DNA from: JAWVZB01 sp033722375
Lineage (GTDB): Bacteria > Actinomycetota > Nitriliruptoria > Nitriliruptorales > Nitriliruptoraceae
Length of the DNA: 25,625 nt
Assembly (NCBI GenBank): GCA_033722375.1
Contig: JAWVZB010000042.1
Location: forward strand, 1-25,625
Direction: 5' to 3'
The notes below the pieces were generated by a model. The model saw only the letters and a list, made by a program, of their open reading frames with translations, was not told the origin of the DNA and searched no databases. This document shows positions 7,656 to 15,779 of this stretch, piece by piece. Numbering within the stretch: the stretch's first letter is position 1; each line of letters begins with the position of its first letter. The translations under genes were made by a program, and so were the position numbers.

Positions 7656-8699
7656 TTGGCTTCAAGCATCGGTAACACCATCCAGATCCTCGGCCGCGAC
7701 ATGGCGGTCGACCTCGGCACCGCCAACACGCTCGTGTACGTCCGTGGTCGCGGCATCGTCTTGAACGAGCCGTCGGTGGTCGCCATCAATACCAAGAACG
7801 GCGCCATCCTCGCGGTCGGCTCCGAGGCCAAGCGCATGATCGGTCGCACACCCGGCCACATCATGGCGATCCGGCCGTTGAAGGACGGCGTGATCGCCGA
7901 CTTCGACGTCACCGAGAAGATGCTGCGCTACTTCATCCAGCAGGTCCACAAGCGCCGCTTCCTCGCCAAGCCCCGGGTCGTGGTGTGCGTGCCCTCCGGC
8001 ATCACCGGGGTGGAGCAGCGTGCGGTCGAGGAGGCCTCGATCCAAGCGGGCGCCCGCGCCGCCTACATCATCGAAGAGCCGATGGCCGCGGCCATCGGCT
8101 CTGGACTGCCGGTCCACGAGCCAGCCGGGAACATGGTCGTCGACATCGGTGGTGGCACCACCGAGGTCGCGGTCATCTCCCTCGGTGGGATCGTGACCAG
8201 CCAGTCGATCCGGATCGGCGGCGACGAGCTCGACGACTCCATCATCTCCTACATCAAGAAGGAGTACTCGCTGATGCTCGGCGAGCGCACCTCCGAGGAG
8301 ATCAAGATGGCCATCGGGTCGGCGTTCCCGCTGCCCGACGAGCCCCACGCCGAGATCCGCGGCCGCGACCTCGTGTCCGGCCTGCCGAAGACCATCATCG
8401 TCTCGGCCGAAGAGGTCCGCAAGGCCATCGAGGAGCCCGTCAACGCGATCGTGGACGCGGTCAAGAACACGCTCGACAAGACCCCGCCAGAGCTCGCCGC
8501 CGACATCATGGACAAGGGCATCGTCCTCACCGGGGGCGGGGCGCTGCTCAAGGGGCTCGACGAGCGCCTCAAGCACGAGACCGGCATGCCGATCCACATC
8601 ACCGAGAACCCGCTGTCCTCCGTCGCGATCGGTTCGGGCAAGTGCCTCGAGGAGTTCGAAGCGCTCAAGAAGGTGCTCATCTCCTCGTCCCGTCACTGA
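7656..8699 (+). CDS. mreB: Rod shape-determining protein MreB
   Basis: Actin-like ATPase that forms membrane-bound filaments and positions the elongation machinery. 347 residues. Phosphate-1 motif VDLGTANTLVYV at the N-terminus, phosphate-2 VVDIGGGTTEVAVISLGG, and the adenosine motif GIVLTGGGALLKGLDERL are all intact. TTG 7656 is chosen because it gives the actinobacterial-type N-terminus (ASSIGNTIQILGRDMAVDLG) with an AGG-containing site 6-8 nt upstream; ATG 7701 is the alternative and would remove that segment. A hairpin, TCGCG (8706-8710) with CGCGA (8716-8720), follows the stop, before mreC's own promoter-like motif. Confidence 0.98.
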   Translation: MASSIGNTIQILGRDMAVDLGTANTLVYVRGRGIVLNEPSVVAINTKNGAILAVGSEAKRMIGRTPGHIMAIRPLKDGVIADFDVTEKMLRYFIQQVHKRRFLAKPRVVVCVPSGITGVEQRAVEEASIQAGARAAYIIEEPMAAAIGSGLPVHEPAGNMVVDIGGGTTEVAVISLGGIVTSQSIRIGGDELDDSIISYIKKEYSLMLGERTSEEIKMAIGSAFPLPDEPHAEIRGRDLVSGLPKTIIVSAEEVRKAIEEPVNAIVDAVKNTLDKTPPELAADIMDKGIVLTGGGALLKGLDERLKHETGMPIHITENPLSSVAIGSGKCLEEFEALKKVLISSSRH

Positions 8700-8705
8700 G
8701 ATCGC

Positions 8706-8744
8706 TCGCGACGAACGCGAACTCCTCCCCGCACGATGAGCGGG
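8706..8744 (+). terminator. Two small hairpins between mreB and mreC
   Basis: TCGCG 8706-8710 pairs with CGCGA 8716-8720, and CCCGC 8728-8732 pairs with GCGGG 8740-8744. Both are short and lack U-tracts. They may attenuate read-through from mreB into mreC. Confidence 0.3.
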
Positions 8745-8750
8745 CACCCG

Positions 8751-8756
8751 TACCCT
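8751..8756 (+). promoter_or_regulatory. Candidate -10 element for the mreC-rodA operon
   Basis: TACCCT, identical to the rplU -10 hexamer, 48 nt upstream of the mreC GTG. The -35 region is occupied by the small hairpin at 8728-8744 and has no TTG. It suggests that mreCD-PBP2-rodA can be transcribed apart from mreB. Confidence 0.45.
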
Positions 8757-8804
8757 CGCGCCGGGGTCGTGGAAACAGGATGATCCGGCTGCCAGGGGGG
8801 CGGC

Positions 8805-9731
8805 GTGAACGTGTATCAGCGGCGACGGTCGCGAGCGCTGCTCGCGGTCCTCGTGCTGCTCACGCTCGTGCTCGTGACCATCGACTTCCGCAGCGGCGAC
8901 CAGGGACCGTTCGACCGGGTGCGCGGGCTCGCCACCGCTGTGTTCGGTCCCGTCCAGGACGGCCTGTCGACGCTCGTGCAGCCGATCGGCACGGCCATCG
9001 ACAACGTCACGGGGCTGTTCAGCCTGCGTGAGGAGAACGCCCGGCTGCGGGCGCGGCTGGAAGCGCTCGAAGAGCGCCGCACGTCGTTCGCGGAGCTCGA
9101 ACGCCAGAACGGGGAGCTGCGTGCGTTGCTGGGCCTCAAGGAGCGGGCCGGCTACGAGGGTGTCACCGCTCGGACGGTCGGTTGGAGCTCCTCCAACTAC
9201 GAGTGGACCGTCACGCTGGACGTGGGTGCGGCGGACGGGGTCGCGCTCGACATGCCCGTCGTGAACCCGGACGGTCTGGTGGGGCGGGTCGTGCAGGTCA
9301 CGGACTCGGCGTCACGGGTGCTCCTCGCCGTCGATCCGAACTTCTCGGCATCGGCACGGACCGGCCGCGAGGGCGAAGCCGGCACCGTCGAGGGACAGGG
9401 CTCGAAACCGCTGCTCTTCCGGACGCTCGATCCCGAGGCCGCGCTGGCCGTCGGGGACGAGGTGGTGACGAGCCGCTTCGAGAACGGGATCTTCCCCTCC
9501 GGGATCCCCGTCGGCACGATCGAAGAGATCGGCGAAGCCAACAGCCTGCTCGTTCGCGACGTTCTCGTCCGCCCCTACGTCGACTTCACCCGGCTCGACG
9601 TCGTACTGGTCGTGCAGAACGCCCCGATCGAACCACCGCCCCCGCTGGGCGACGAGCCGGAGGAGCCGCTGGATCTCGGTCGGTTCCGCTCCGGCGGCGC
9701 AGACACCGACTCCGGTCAGGACGCGCCATGA
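8805..9731 (+). CDS. mreC: Rod shape-determining protein MreC
   Basis: Bitopic membrane protein that links MreB to PBP2/RodA on the outer face of the cytoplasmic membrane. 308 residues. Basic N-terminus (YQRRRSR), one transmembrane helix at about residues 10-27, an extracytoplasmic coiled coil at about 73-112 (LREENARLRARLEALEERR and following), then the two-lobed beta domain (ARTVGWSSSNYEWTVTLDVGAADGV and following). The C-terminus after residue 275 is a proline/acidic tail. GTG start with a G-rich site at 8795-8800. It overlaps mreD by four bases (ATGA). Confidence 0.96.
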   Translation: MNVYQRRRSRALLAVLVLLTLVLVTIDFRSGDQGPFDRVRGLATAVFGPVQDGLSTLVQPIGTAIDNVTGLFSLREENARLRARLEALEERRTSFAELERQNGELRALLGLKERAGYEGVTARTVGWSSSNYEWTVTLDVGAADGVALDMPVVNPDGLVGRVVQVTDSASRVLLAVDPNFSASARTGREGEAGTVEGQGSKPLLFRTLDPEAALAVGDEVVTSRFENGIFPSGIPVGTIEEIGEANSLLVRDVLVRPYVDFTRLDVVLVVQNAPIEPPPPLGDEPEEPLDLGRFRSGGADTDSGQDAP

Positions 9732-10240
9732 TCGTCCGCACCGCCACCGTTGCGCTCGTGCTGCTCACCGCCGCGGTGTTCCAGACCGCGCTGTTCCCCC
9801 ACCTCACGCTCGCGGGCTACCGACCCGACCTTTTACTGCTCGCCACGACCGCCTTCGCGCTCCGGGACGGGCCGCTGACCGGCTTGCGGGTCGGGTTCAC
9901 CGCCGGCCTGCTCGCCGACTTGCTGCTGAACCAGTCCGCGGTCGGGCTGACCGCCCTCGTGTTCCTGGGCGTCGGCTACGCCGTCGGGACCGCGCGTCCC
10001 TACTTCGCCCACGGGTCGGTGACCGCACCGGTGCTCCTCGCGATGATGTCGGGGCTCCTCGGTACCGCCGGCTACGGACTGTTCAGCCGACTCCTCGGTG
10101 ACGAGCGGTTCACCCTCGACCTGGTCGTACAGGCTTCGCTGTTCGTCGCGCTCTACAACACCTTGCTCGCCCCGATCGTGATCGGTCTGGTCGAGCGCCT
10201 GGGGGAGCGGTTCCCGGTCGAGGGAGCGGTGGCGACATGA
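9728..10240 (+). CDS. mreD: Rod shape-determining protein MreD
   Basis: 170-residue integral membrane protein, almost wholly hydrophobic with five or six helices; MreD partners MreC in the elongasome. Recognised from RPDLLLLATTAFALRDGP, the GLLADLLLN segment and its place between mreC and PBP2. Its ATG overlaps the mreC stop (ATGA), and its own stop overlaps the PBP2 ATG in the same way. Codon 36 (9833-9835) is TTA, the only in-frame TTA I found in the window's genes; this rare leucine codon may slow translation or tie expression to tRNA-Leu(UAA) supply. Confidence 0.93.
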   Translation: MIVRTATVALVLLTAAVFQTALFPHLTLAGYRPDLLLLATTAFALRDGPLTGLRVGFTAGLLADLLLNQSAVGLTALVFLGVGYAVGTARPYFAHGSVTAPVLLAMMSGLLGTAGYGLFSRLLGDERFTLDLVVQASLFVALYNTLLAPIVIGLVERLGERFPVEGAVAT

Positions 10241-12270
10241 GCAGCCACGAGCCCGCCACCGGTCTGCGTCTGACGTTCCTCGCGGTCGTGGTCGGGATCA
10301 TGTTCCTCGCGCTCTTCTCCCGGCTTTGGTTCCTCCAGGTGCTCGCCGGCGAGCGGTACGAGGCGCTCGCCGAGTCCAACCGCGTCCGCCCCGTCGTCAT
10401 CGAGGCGCCACGCGGCCGGATCCTCGACCGCGCCGGACAGGAGCTCGTCAAGAACCGCCCCGCCCTCACCGTCAGCGGCGACCGCCGGGTGCTGCTCGAC
10501 GGCGCCGGCAACCCCCGCAGCGACCAGGCCGAGGAGGTGCTCGCCAACCTCGAGGTCGTGCTCGACATGTCACGCGAGGACATCGTCGAGCGTCTCACCA
10601 GCCGCAAGTACTCCCCGTTCCGGCCCATCCCGATCAAGGAGGACGTGGAGTCGGACGTGGTGCTCTTCATCAACGAGCACCGCGAGCACTTCCGCGGGGT
10701 GGTCACCGACACCCTGCCGGTCCGCACCTACCCCGAGGGCACCACCGCCGCGCACGTGCTCGGTTACGTGCGCGAGATCGCCCCCGAAGAGCTCGAGCAG
10801 CGGACCGAGCTCGGCTACAAGCTCGGTGACCTGTTCGGCGTCGCCGGGCTCGAGGCCACCTACGAGGACTGGCTCCGCGGCGAGCACGGGCTCAAGACCT
10901 ACGAGGTCAACGCCAACAACGTCGTCCAGCGCGCGCTGGGCAACGACCCGCCGGTACGGGGCAACGACCTCCGCACCACGCTCGACCTCGACCTCCAGCA
11001 GGACGTAGAACGCATCCTGCTCGACGGGCTCCGCGCCAGCCGCGACGAGATCCACCGGGCGTCCGGCAGCAACCTGAAGTCCCAGGCCGGGTCTGTGGTC
11101 GTCCTCGATCCCCGCAACGGCGAGGTCCTCGCGATGGCCTCGTATCCGACCTACGACCCGTCGGTGTTCGTCGGCGGGCTCGCCCAGAAGGACTTCGAGT
11201 ACGTCTTCGACCCCGAGAACGCCCACCACAAGCCCGCCCTCAACCGCACGATCCAGGGGGAGTACGCACCGGGCTCGACGTTCAAGATCGCGACGGGCCT
11301 CGGGGCGCTGCGGTCGGGGCAGATCACGCCCCACACGACCGTGAGCTGCCCCCCCGTCTGGGGCTGGGGGGTCCGGAACTGGAACCGGTACCACGAGGGT
11401 CAGCTCGACCTGTCGCGGGCGCTGATGCGGTCGTGTGACACTTTCTTCTATGAGCTGGTCTACAACCACTGGCTCAAGGAGGAGCAGCAGGAGGCCGACG
11501 GCGAGGAGATCGACGAGATCTACCAGGAGACCGCTCGGCGTTTCGGCTTCGACGCCCCGCTCGGTATCGACCTCCCCGACGAGAAGTCCGGTCGCATCCC
11601 CGACCGCGAGTGGAAGCAGGCCTACTGGGAGCAGACCAAGGACCGCAGCTGCGCCCGGGCCGAGGAAGCCGCGCCGGGGACCTACGCCCGCCAGCTCTAC
11701 TCCGAGCTGTGCAACGAGGGGTTCGTGTGGCGGGGCGGTGATGCGGTCAACATGTCCATCGGCCAGGGCGAGGTCCTCGTCACACCGCTCCAGGTCGCGG
11801 CCTCGTTCATGGCGGTCGCGAACGGTGGGACCGTCTGGACCCCCCACCTGGGTCGCGAGGTCGTGTCTCCAGAAGGTGAGGTGATCTGGACCTACGAGCC
11901 GACGCCGACCTCGGAGGTGCCCTTCGAGCCCGAGTGGCTGACCGAGATCCGCGAGGGTCTCGAGGACGTCGTCATGGAGCCCCGCGGTACCGCGCACGGG
12001 GCGTTCGTCCGCGGCGAGCGGCCGTTCCCGCTCGACGAGATCACTGTCGCCGGCAAGACCGGAACCGCCGAGGTCCGTGGGAAGCTGCCCTCGGCCTGGT
12101 TCGCCTCGTACGCCCCCGCCGACGACCCCCGGTACGTCGTGGTGGTGTCCGTCGAGGAGGGGGGCGGCGGCTCGCAGACCGGCGCCCCGATCGCCCGCCG
12201 CATCCTCGAGGCGGCGTTCGACCTCCCGATCACCCCCTTCGAGAACCAACTTCCCGCGGCGACGGACTAG
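10237..12270 (+). CDS. mrdA: Penicillin-binding protein 2 (class B, elongation-specific transpeptidase)
   Basis: 677 residues. It crosslinks peptidoglycan during side-wall growth, working with RodA. One N-terminal transmembrane helix (about residues 11-31, ending FSRLWFLQVL), then the dimerisation/pedestal region starting APRGRILDRAGQELV. The transpeptidase domain has the three penicillin-binding motifs: SxxK with catalytic S347 and K350 (APGSTFKI), SxD at 399-401 (SCD), and KTG at 607-609 (VAGKTGTAEV). A roughly 35-residue acidic insert (QQEADGEEIDE and neighbours) lies after the SCD motif. The ATG overlaps the mreD stop, and rodA follows after 10 bases. Some annotations call it Mrd/PbpA-like; the family is clear. 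Confidence 0.97.
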   Translation: MSSHEPATGLRLTFLAVVVGIMFLALFSRLWFLQVLAGERYEALAESNRVRPVVIEAPRGRILDRAGQELVKNRPALTVSGDRRVLLDGAGNPRSDQAEEVLANLEVVLDMSREDIVERLTSRKYSPFRPIPIKEDVESDVVLFINEHREHFRGVVTDTLPVRTYPEGTTAAHVLGYVREIAPEELEQRTELGYKLGDLFGVAGLEATYEDWLRGEHGLKTYEVNANNVVQRALGNDPPVRGNDLRTTLDLDLQQDVERILLDGLRASRDEIHRASGSNLKSQAGSVVVLDPRNGEVLAMASYPTYDPSVFVGGLAQKDFEYVFDPENAHHKPALNRTIQGEYAPGSTFKIATGLGALRSGQITPHTTVSCPPVWGWGVRNWNRYHEGQLDLSRALMRSCDTFFYELVYNHWLKEEQQEADGEEIDEIYQETARRFGFDAPLGIDLPDEKSGRIPDREWKQAYWEQTKDRSCARAEEAAPGTYARQLYSELCNEGFVWRGGDAVNMSIGQGEVLVTPLQVAASFMAVANGGTVWTPHLGREVVSPEGEVIWTYEPTPTSEVPFEPEWLTEIREGLEDVVMEPRGTAHGAFVRGERPFPLDEITVAGKTGTAEVRGKLPSAWFASYAPADDPRYVVVVSVEEGGGGSQTGAPIARRILEAAFDLPITPFENQLPAATD

Positions 12271-12280
12271 AGGGACACGG

Positions 12281-13459
12281 ATGGACGTCGGCTACCACCA
12301 GGACCGCAACGACCGCATGCTGCGGCAGCGTGTCCAGGACCAGTGGATGGACGCCTACGCCCCATTGCGGCACCTCGACCCCTCGCTGGTGCTGCTGGCG
12401 CTCGCGCTGTCGGCCATCGGGGTCGTCATGATCTACAGCGCCAAGCTCCATGCGCTGGAACTCGACGGACTTCCCACCGACCTCTACTCCTCGCGGCAGC
12501 TCATCAGCCTCGCGATCGGCGTCGCCGCCATGGTGGTGGCGGCGCTGTTCGACTACCGCTACGTGCGGGCGTACAGCGTCTTGATCTACCTCGGCGCCAT
12601 CGCGGCGCTGGTGCTCGTGCTCACCCCGTTCGGCGTCAGCGTCAACGGGCAGCAGGCCTGGGTGTCGCTCGGTGGGTTCCAGTTCCAACCGGCCGAGTTC
12701 GGCAAGGTCGCGGTCATCATCGGGATGGCCGCGGTCCTCCACGAACGACGCGAGCAGCCGGGGTTCGTGACCGTCGTGCTGTCGCTCCTGGTCGCCGCCA
12801 TTCCGCTGGGGCTCATCATGCTCCAACCCGACCTCGGCAGCGCCACCGTGTTCGTCTGGATCGCGTTCATCATGCTGCTCGCCGCCGGGATCAAGGCCCG
12901 GTACCTCCTCGTGCTCGGAGCACTCGGGATCGCGGGGATCGTGGCGGTCGTCCAGCTCGGTCTGCTCCAGGAGCACCAGCTGGCCAGATTGACGGCGTTC
13001 ATCGACCCGACCGAGGACGTCGCGCTCGAGGAGGTCCGCTACAACTCCGAGCAGTCCATGATCGCCATCGGGTCGGGCCAGCTCGACGGCAAGGGGCTCT
13101 TCAACGGCACCCAGACCTCGCTGTCGTACGTGCCCGAGAACCACACCGACTTCATCTTCACCGTGGCCGGCGAAGAGCTCGGCTTCGTCGGCGCCAGCGT
13201 GATCCTCGGCCTCTTCCTGCTGCTCCTCTGGCGCTGCCTCCGCATCGCAGCGCTCGCCAAGGACCACTTCGGCATGCTGCTCGCCGCTGGGACCGTCGGC
13301 ATGATCGTCTTCCAGGTCTTCGTCAACGTCGGCATGGCGGTCGGGATCATGCCTGTCATCGGGATCCCACTGCCGTTCATCAGCTTCGGCGGCACCAGCC
13401 TCATCGCCACCTTCATCCTCATCGGCCTCCTTCTCAACGTGCACATGAGGCGGTTCTGA
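12281..13459 (+). CDS. rodA: Peptidoglycan glycosyltransferase RodA (SEDS family)
   Basis: 392 residues; polymerises lipid II into glycan strands in the elongasome. The ATG at 12281 follows AGGG (12271-12274), right after the PBP2 stop. About 38 polar residues precede the first helix (LDPSLVLLALALSAIGVVMI), after which about ten transmembrane helices can be traced. SEDS hallmarks include GGFQFQPAEFGKVAVI, LQPDLGSATVF, and the loop YVPENHTDFIFTVAGEELGFVGA, whose aspartate is the presumed catalytic residue. The C-terminus GIPLPFISFGGTSLIATF is the conserved last SEDS segment. Confidence 0.97.
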   Translation: MDVGYHQDRNDRMLRQRVQDQWMDAYAPLRHLDPSLVLLALALSAIGVVMIYSAKLHALELDGLPTDLYSSRQLISLAIGVAAMVVAALFDYRYVRAYSVLIYLGAIAALVLVLTPFGVSVNGQQAWVSLGGFQFQPAEFGKVAVIIGMAAVLHERREQPGFVTVVLSLLVAAIPLGLIMLQPDLGSATVFVWIAFIMLLAAGIKARYLLVLGALGIAGIVAVVQLGLLQEHQLARLTAFIDPTEDVALEEVRYNSEQSMIAIGSGQLDGKGLFNGTQTSLSYVPENHTDFIFTVAGEELGFVGASVILGLFLLLLWRCLRIAALAKDHFGMLLAAGTVGMIVFQVFVNVGMAVGIMPVIGIPLPFISFGGTSLIATFILIGLLLNVHMRRF

Positions 13460-13613
13460 GTGCGCACCTTGCCGGAGCCGGCAGTCGGCGCCGGCCTGGC
13501 GCCCGATGGCGGCGTTGGACCTCACCCACCTAGCGCTGCTAGGCGGCCTCGGCCCGCCTTGCCCTCGAACACCAGGGGCCGCCTTGGTGCTCGGCTGCGG
13601 CTGCGGCACACAC

Positions 13614-13636
13614 TCAGAACCGCCTGCCGGTTCTGA
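13614..13636 (+). terminator. Perfect 9-bp stem-loop, candidate terminator of the mre-rodA operon
   Basis: TCAGAACCG and CGGTTCTGA pair perfectly around loop CCTGC, about 155 nt after the rodA stop. No U-tract follows. It is the strongest simple hairpin in this gap. Confidence 0.45.
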
Positions 13637-13705
13637 TCGGATAGGTCGTGTCAGAAGGCACATCTGGTGGCGATCGGGCTTCCGGGCGGGTTCGGACTCG
13701 GTCGG

Positions 13706-13711
13706 TACGCT
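13706..13711 (+). promoter_or_regulatory. Candidate -10 element for the radical SAM gene
   Basis: TACGCT, the same hexamer as at mreB, 93 nt upstream of GTG 13805. No -35 match is visible, so this rests on the repeated motif. Confidence 0.35.
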
Positions 13712-13804
13712 GGCTGCCCACCGGGAGCCGACGATCACGCAGCCACGGACACGCCCGTCGAGCGCGGATCCGGCCTCGGCCACCGACTTCCCTGGAGGCG
13801 GCGC

Positions 13805-15769
13805 GTGACGCCCCCGCGAGCCAACGACCGCGCAGCCGTACGGCGCGCACAGCAGCCCGAGACACCTCCCTCCTACTGGGAGGTGCTCGAGTCACACCTC
13901 GATGACGTCCGGAAGCCGGCCCAGTACGTCGGCGGTGAGCACAACCAGGTCGTTAAGGACTGGGCAGCGTGCGATGTCCGCTGGCTCCTGTGCTACCCAG
14001 ATACCTACGAGGTTGGCCAGCCCAACCAGGGCATCCAGATCCTCTACGAGATCCTCAACGAGCGACCGACGACGCTCGCGGAGCGGGCTTATTCCCCGTG
14101 GCTCGACCTCGAGGAGGTCATGCGCCGCGAGGGCATCCCGACCTTCTCGCTCGAGGCGCACCGGCCGCTGTGGGCGTTCGACGTGTTCGCCGTCACCCTG
14201 CCGCACGAACTCGGCCACACCAACCTGTTGAACCTCCTCGACCTCGGTGGGGTCCCCATCGAGTCGGTTGATCGCGACGTCACCGACCCCGTCGTTCTCG
14301 TCGGTGGGCACGCGGCCTACAACCCCGAGCCGCTCGCCCCGTTCGTCGACGCGGCGGTGATGGGCGACGGCGAGGAGGTGACACTCGAGATCGACACCGC
14401 GGTCCGCCGCTGGAAGGCAGCCGGCGGTCACGACCGCGACGAGCTGTTGCGGAGGCTCGCCGAGGTGGACGGCGTGTACATCCCCGCCTTCTACGAGGCT
14501 CGGTACACCGGCGACGGGCGACTCAAGGCCACGGTGCCGGTGGCCTCCGGGGTGCCACTTCGCGTTCCGAAGCGGACCGTTCAGGATCTCGAGGAGTGGC
14601 AGTACCCGAAGAAGCAGGTCGTGCCGATGACCGAGGTCGTCCACGAGCGGTTCTCGGTGGAGATCTTCCGCGGCTGCACCCGGGGCTGCCGGTTCTGTCA
14701 GGCGGGCATGATCACGCGCCCCGTCCGTGAGCGGCGGCCCGAGACGATCCAGAAGATGGTCGCGGACGGCCTGCGGGACACCGGCTTCGAGGAGGTCGGG
14801 CTCCTGTCGCTGTCGTCGGCCGACCACTCGGGTATCGGGGCGCTGGCTCAGGATCTCGGGGACGCCTACGAGGGCACCGCCACGTCGCTGTCGCTGCCCT
14901 CCACCCGGGTGGATGCCTTCAACATCACGCTCGCGAACGAGCTGTCCAGGAACGGCCGTCGGACGGGCCTCACGTTCGCACCCGAGGCCGGCTCCGAGCG
15001 GATGCGGGCAGTGATCAACAAGATGGTGTCCGAGGAGGACATGCTCCGCACCGCCGAGACCGCCTTCGCCGAAGGGTGGCGGCACATCAAGCTCTACTTC
15101 ATGGTCGGCCTCCCCACCGAAACCGACGAGGACGTGCTCGCGATCGCCGACCTCGGCATCAAGGTGTACGAGATCGCTCAGCAGCATGGCCGCAAGAACC
15201 GGGTCACGGTCTCGGTCGGCGGCTTCGTTCCCAAGCCCCACACGCCCTTCCAGTGGGCGCGGCAGGATCCGCCCGACGAGATCGATCGCAAGTTGGCGAT
15301 GATCCGCGAACGCATCGCCCCCCACAGTGGCTTGCGGCTGCGCACCAACGATCCCGAGGAGGGGGTCATCGAGGGGCTCCTCTCGCGCGGAGACCGCCGT
15401 GTCGCCGCCGCGGTCCGCCGTGCCTGGGAGCTCGGGGCGCGCATGGACGGCTGGCATGAGACCGACACCCTCGTCATCTGGACACAGGCCCTCGACGAGA
15501 CGGGCGTCGACCTCGCCTGGTACAGCTACCGCGAACGCGATGAGGCCGAGGTCTTCCCTTGGGACCACCTCGACTCTGGCCTCGAGAAGGACTGGCTGTG
15601 GGAGGATTGGTCTGACGCGCTGGCCGAGAAGGACCTCGACGATTGCCGCTGGATCCCGTGCTACGACTGCGGGGTCTGCCCCGGCTTGAACCTCCAGCAC
15701 GACACCGGCTACGAGATCGGGGCCTCCCGCCCCCTTCCCGTCGTGCCCTCCCGACCTGCCACGACCTGA
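13805..15769 (+). CDS. TIGR03960-type B12-binding/radical SAM protein
   Basis: 654 residues from GTG 13805, chosen because GGAGG (13794-13798) lies six bases upstream. The N-terminal part (about residues 20-230) resembles a cobalamin-binding-like domain, including KPAQYVGGEHNQVVKDW, CYPDTYEVGQPNQGIQILYEI and VLVGGHAAYNPEPLAPF. The radical SAM core has the 4Fe-4S motif CxxxCxxC with C291, C295 and C298 (RGCTRGCRFCQAG). The C-terminal cysteines in CRWIPCYDCGVCPG are typical of TIGR03960 and may bind a second cluster. Substrate and reaction are unknown. It is followed by its usual DUF2344 partner ten bases later and then RNase E/G, an arrangement common in actinobacteria and suggesting a role in RNA or translation biology. 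Confidence 0.9.
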   Translation: MTPPRANDRAAVRRAQQPETPPSYWEVLESHLDDVRKPAQYVGGEHNQVVKDWAACDVRWLLCYPDTYEVGQPNQGIQILYEILNERPTTLAERAYSPWLDLEEVMRREGIPTFSLEAHRPLWAFDVFAVTLPHELGHTNLLNLLDLGGVPIESVDRDVTDPVVLVGGHAAYNPEPLAPFVDAAVMGDGEEVTLEIDTAVRRWKAAGGHDRDELLRRLAEVDGVYIPAFYEARYTGDGRLKATVPVASGVPLRVPKRTVQDLEEWQYPKKQVVPMTEVVHERFSVEIFRGCTRGCRFCQAGMITRPVRERRPETIQKMVADGLRDTGFEEVGLLSLSSADHSGIGALAQDLGDAYEGTATSLSLPSTRVDAFNITLANELSRNGRRTGLTFAPEAGSERMRAVINKMVSEEDMLRTAETAFAEGWRHIKLYFMVGLPTETDEDVLAIADLGIKVYEIAQQHGRKNRVTVSVGGFVPKPHTPFQWARQDPPDEIDRKLAMIRERIAPHSGLRLRTNDPEEGVIEGLLSRGDRRVAAAVRRAWELGARMDGWHETDTLVIWTQALDETGVDLAWYSYRERDEAEVFPWDHLDSGLEKDWLWEDWSDALAEKDLDDCRWIPCYDCGVCPGLNLQHDTGYEIGASRPLPVVPSRPATT

Positions 15770-15779
15770 GGAGCTCGAG

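Larger units (their letters stand above)
13460..13804. other. Gene-free, hairpin-rich intergenic region (345 nt)
   Basis: No convincing gene is present. A 100-codon open frame at 13506-13808 has no family resemblance and no ribosome site. Instead there are at least four inverted repeats: GGCGCC 13487-13492 with 13498-13503; CCTAGC 13529-13534 with GCTAGG 13538-13543; a long-range 10-bp stem, 13541-13550 with 13575-13584 (one G-U pair), that competes with the previous one; and a perfect 9-bp stem, TCAGAACCG 13614-13622 with CGGTTCTGA 13628-13636. The last could end the rodA transcript. The 13706 promoter motif follows. A structured RNA, a dispersed repeat, or plain terminators are all possible. 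Confidence 0.6.

Noticed and set aside
13600..13720. Possible tRNA gene
   Set aside because: The GGTTC- and GTTCGG-like stretches lack the TpsiC consensus and I cannot fold a cloverleaf with a D arm and acceptor stem.
12230..13783. 517-codon minus-strand open frame opposite rodA and the 13460 gap
   Set aside because: Its translation is a low-complexity Asp/Glu/His/Arg-rich product of antisense codons; rodA is clear on the other strand.
13506..13808. 100-codon plus-strand open frame in the rodA-radical SAM gap
   Set aside because: No Shine-Dalgarno site, no recognisable domain, and it covers multiple inverted repeats; treated as non-coding.
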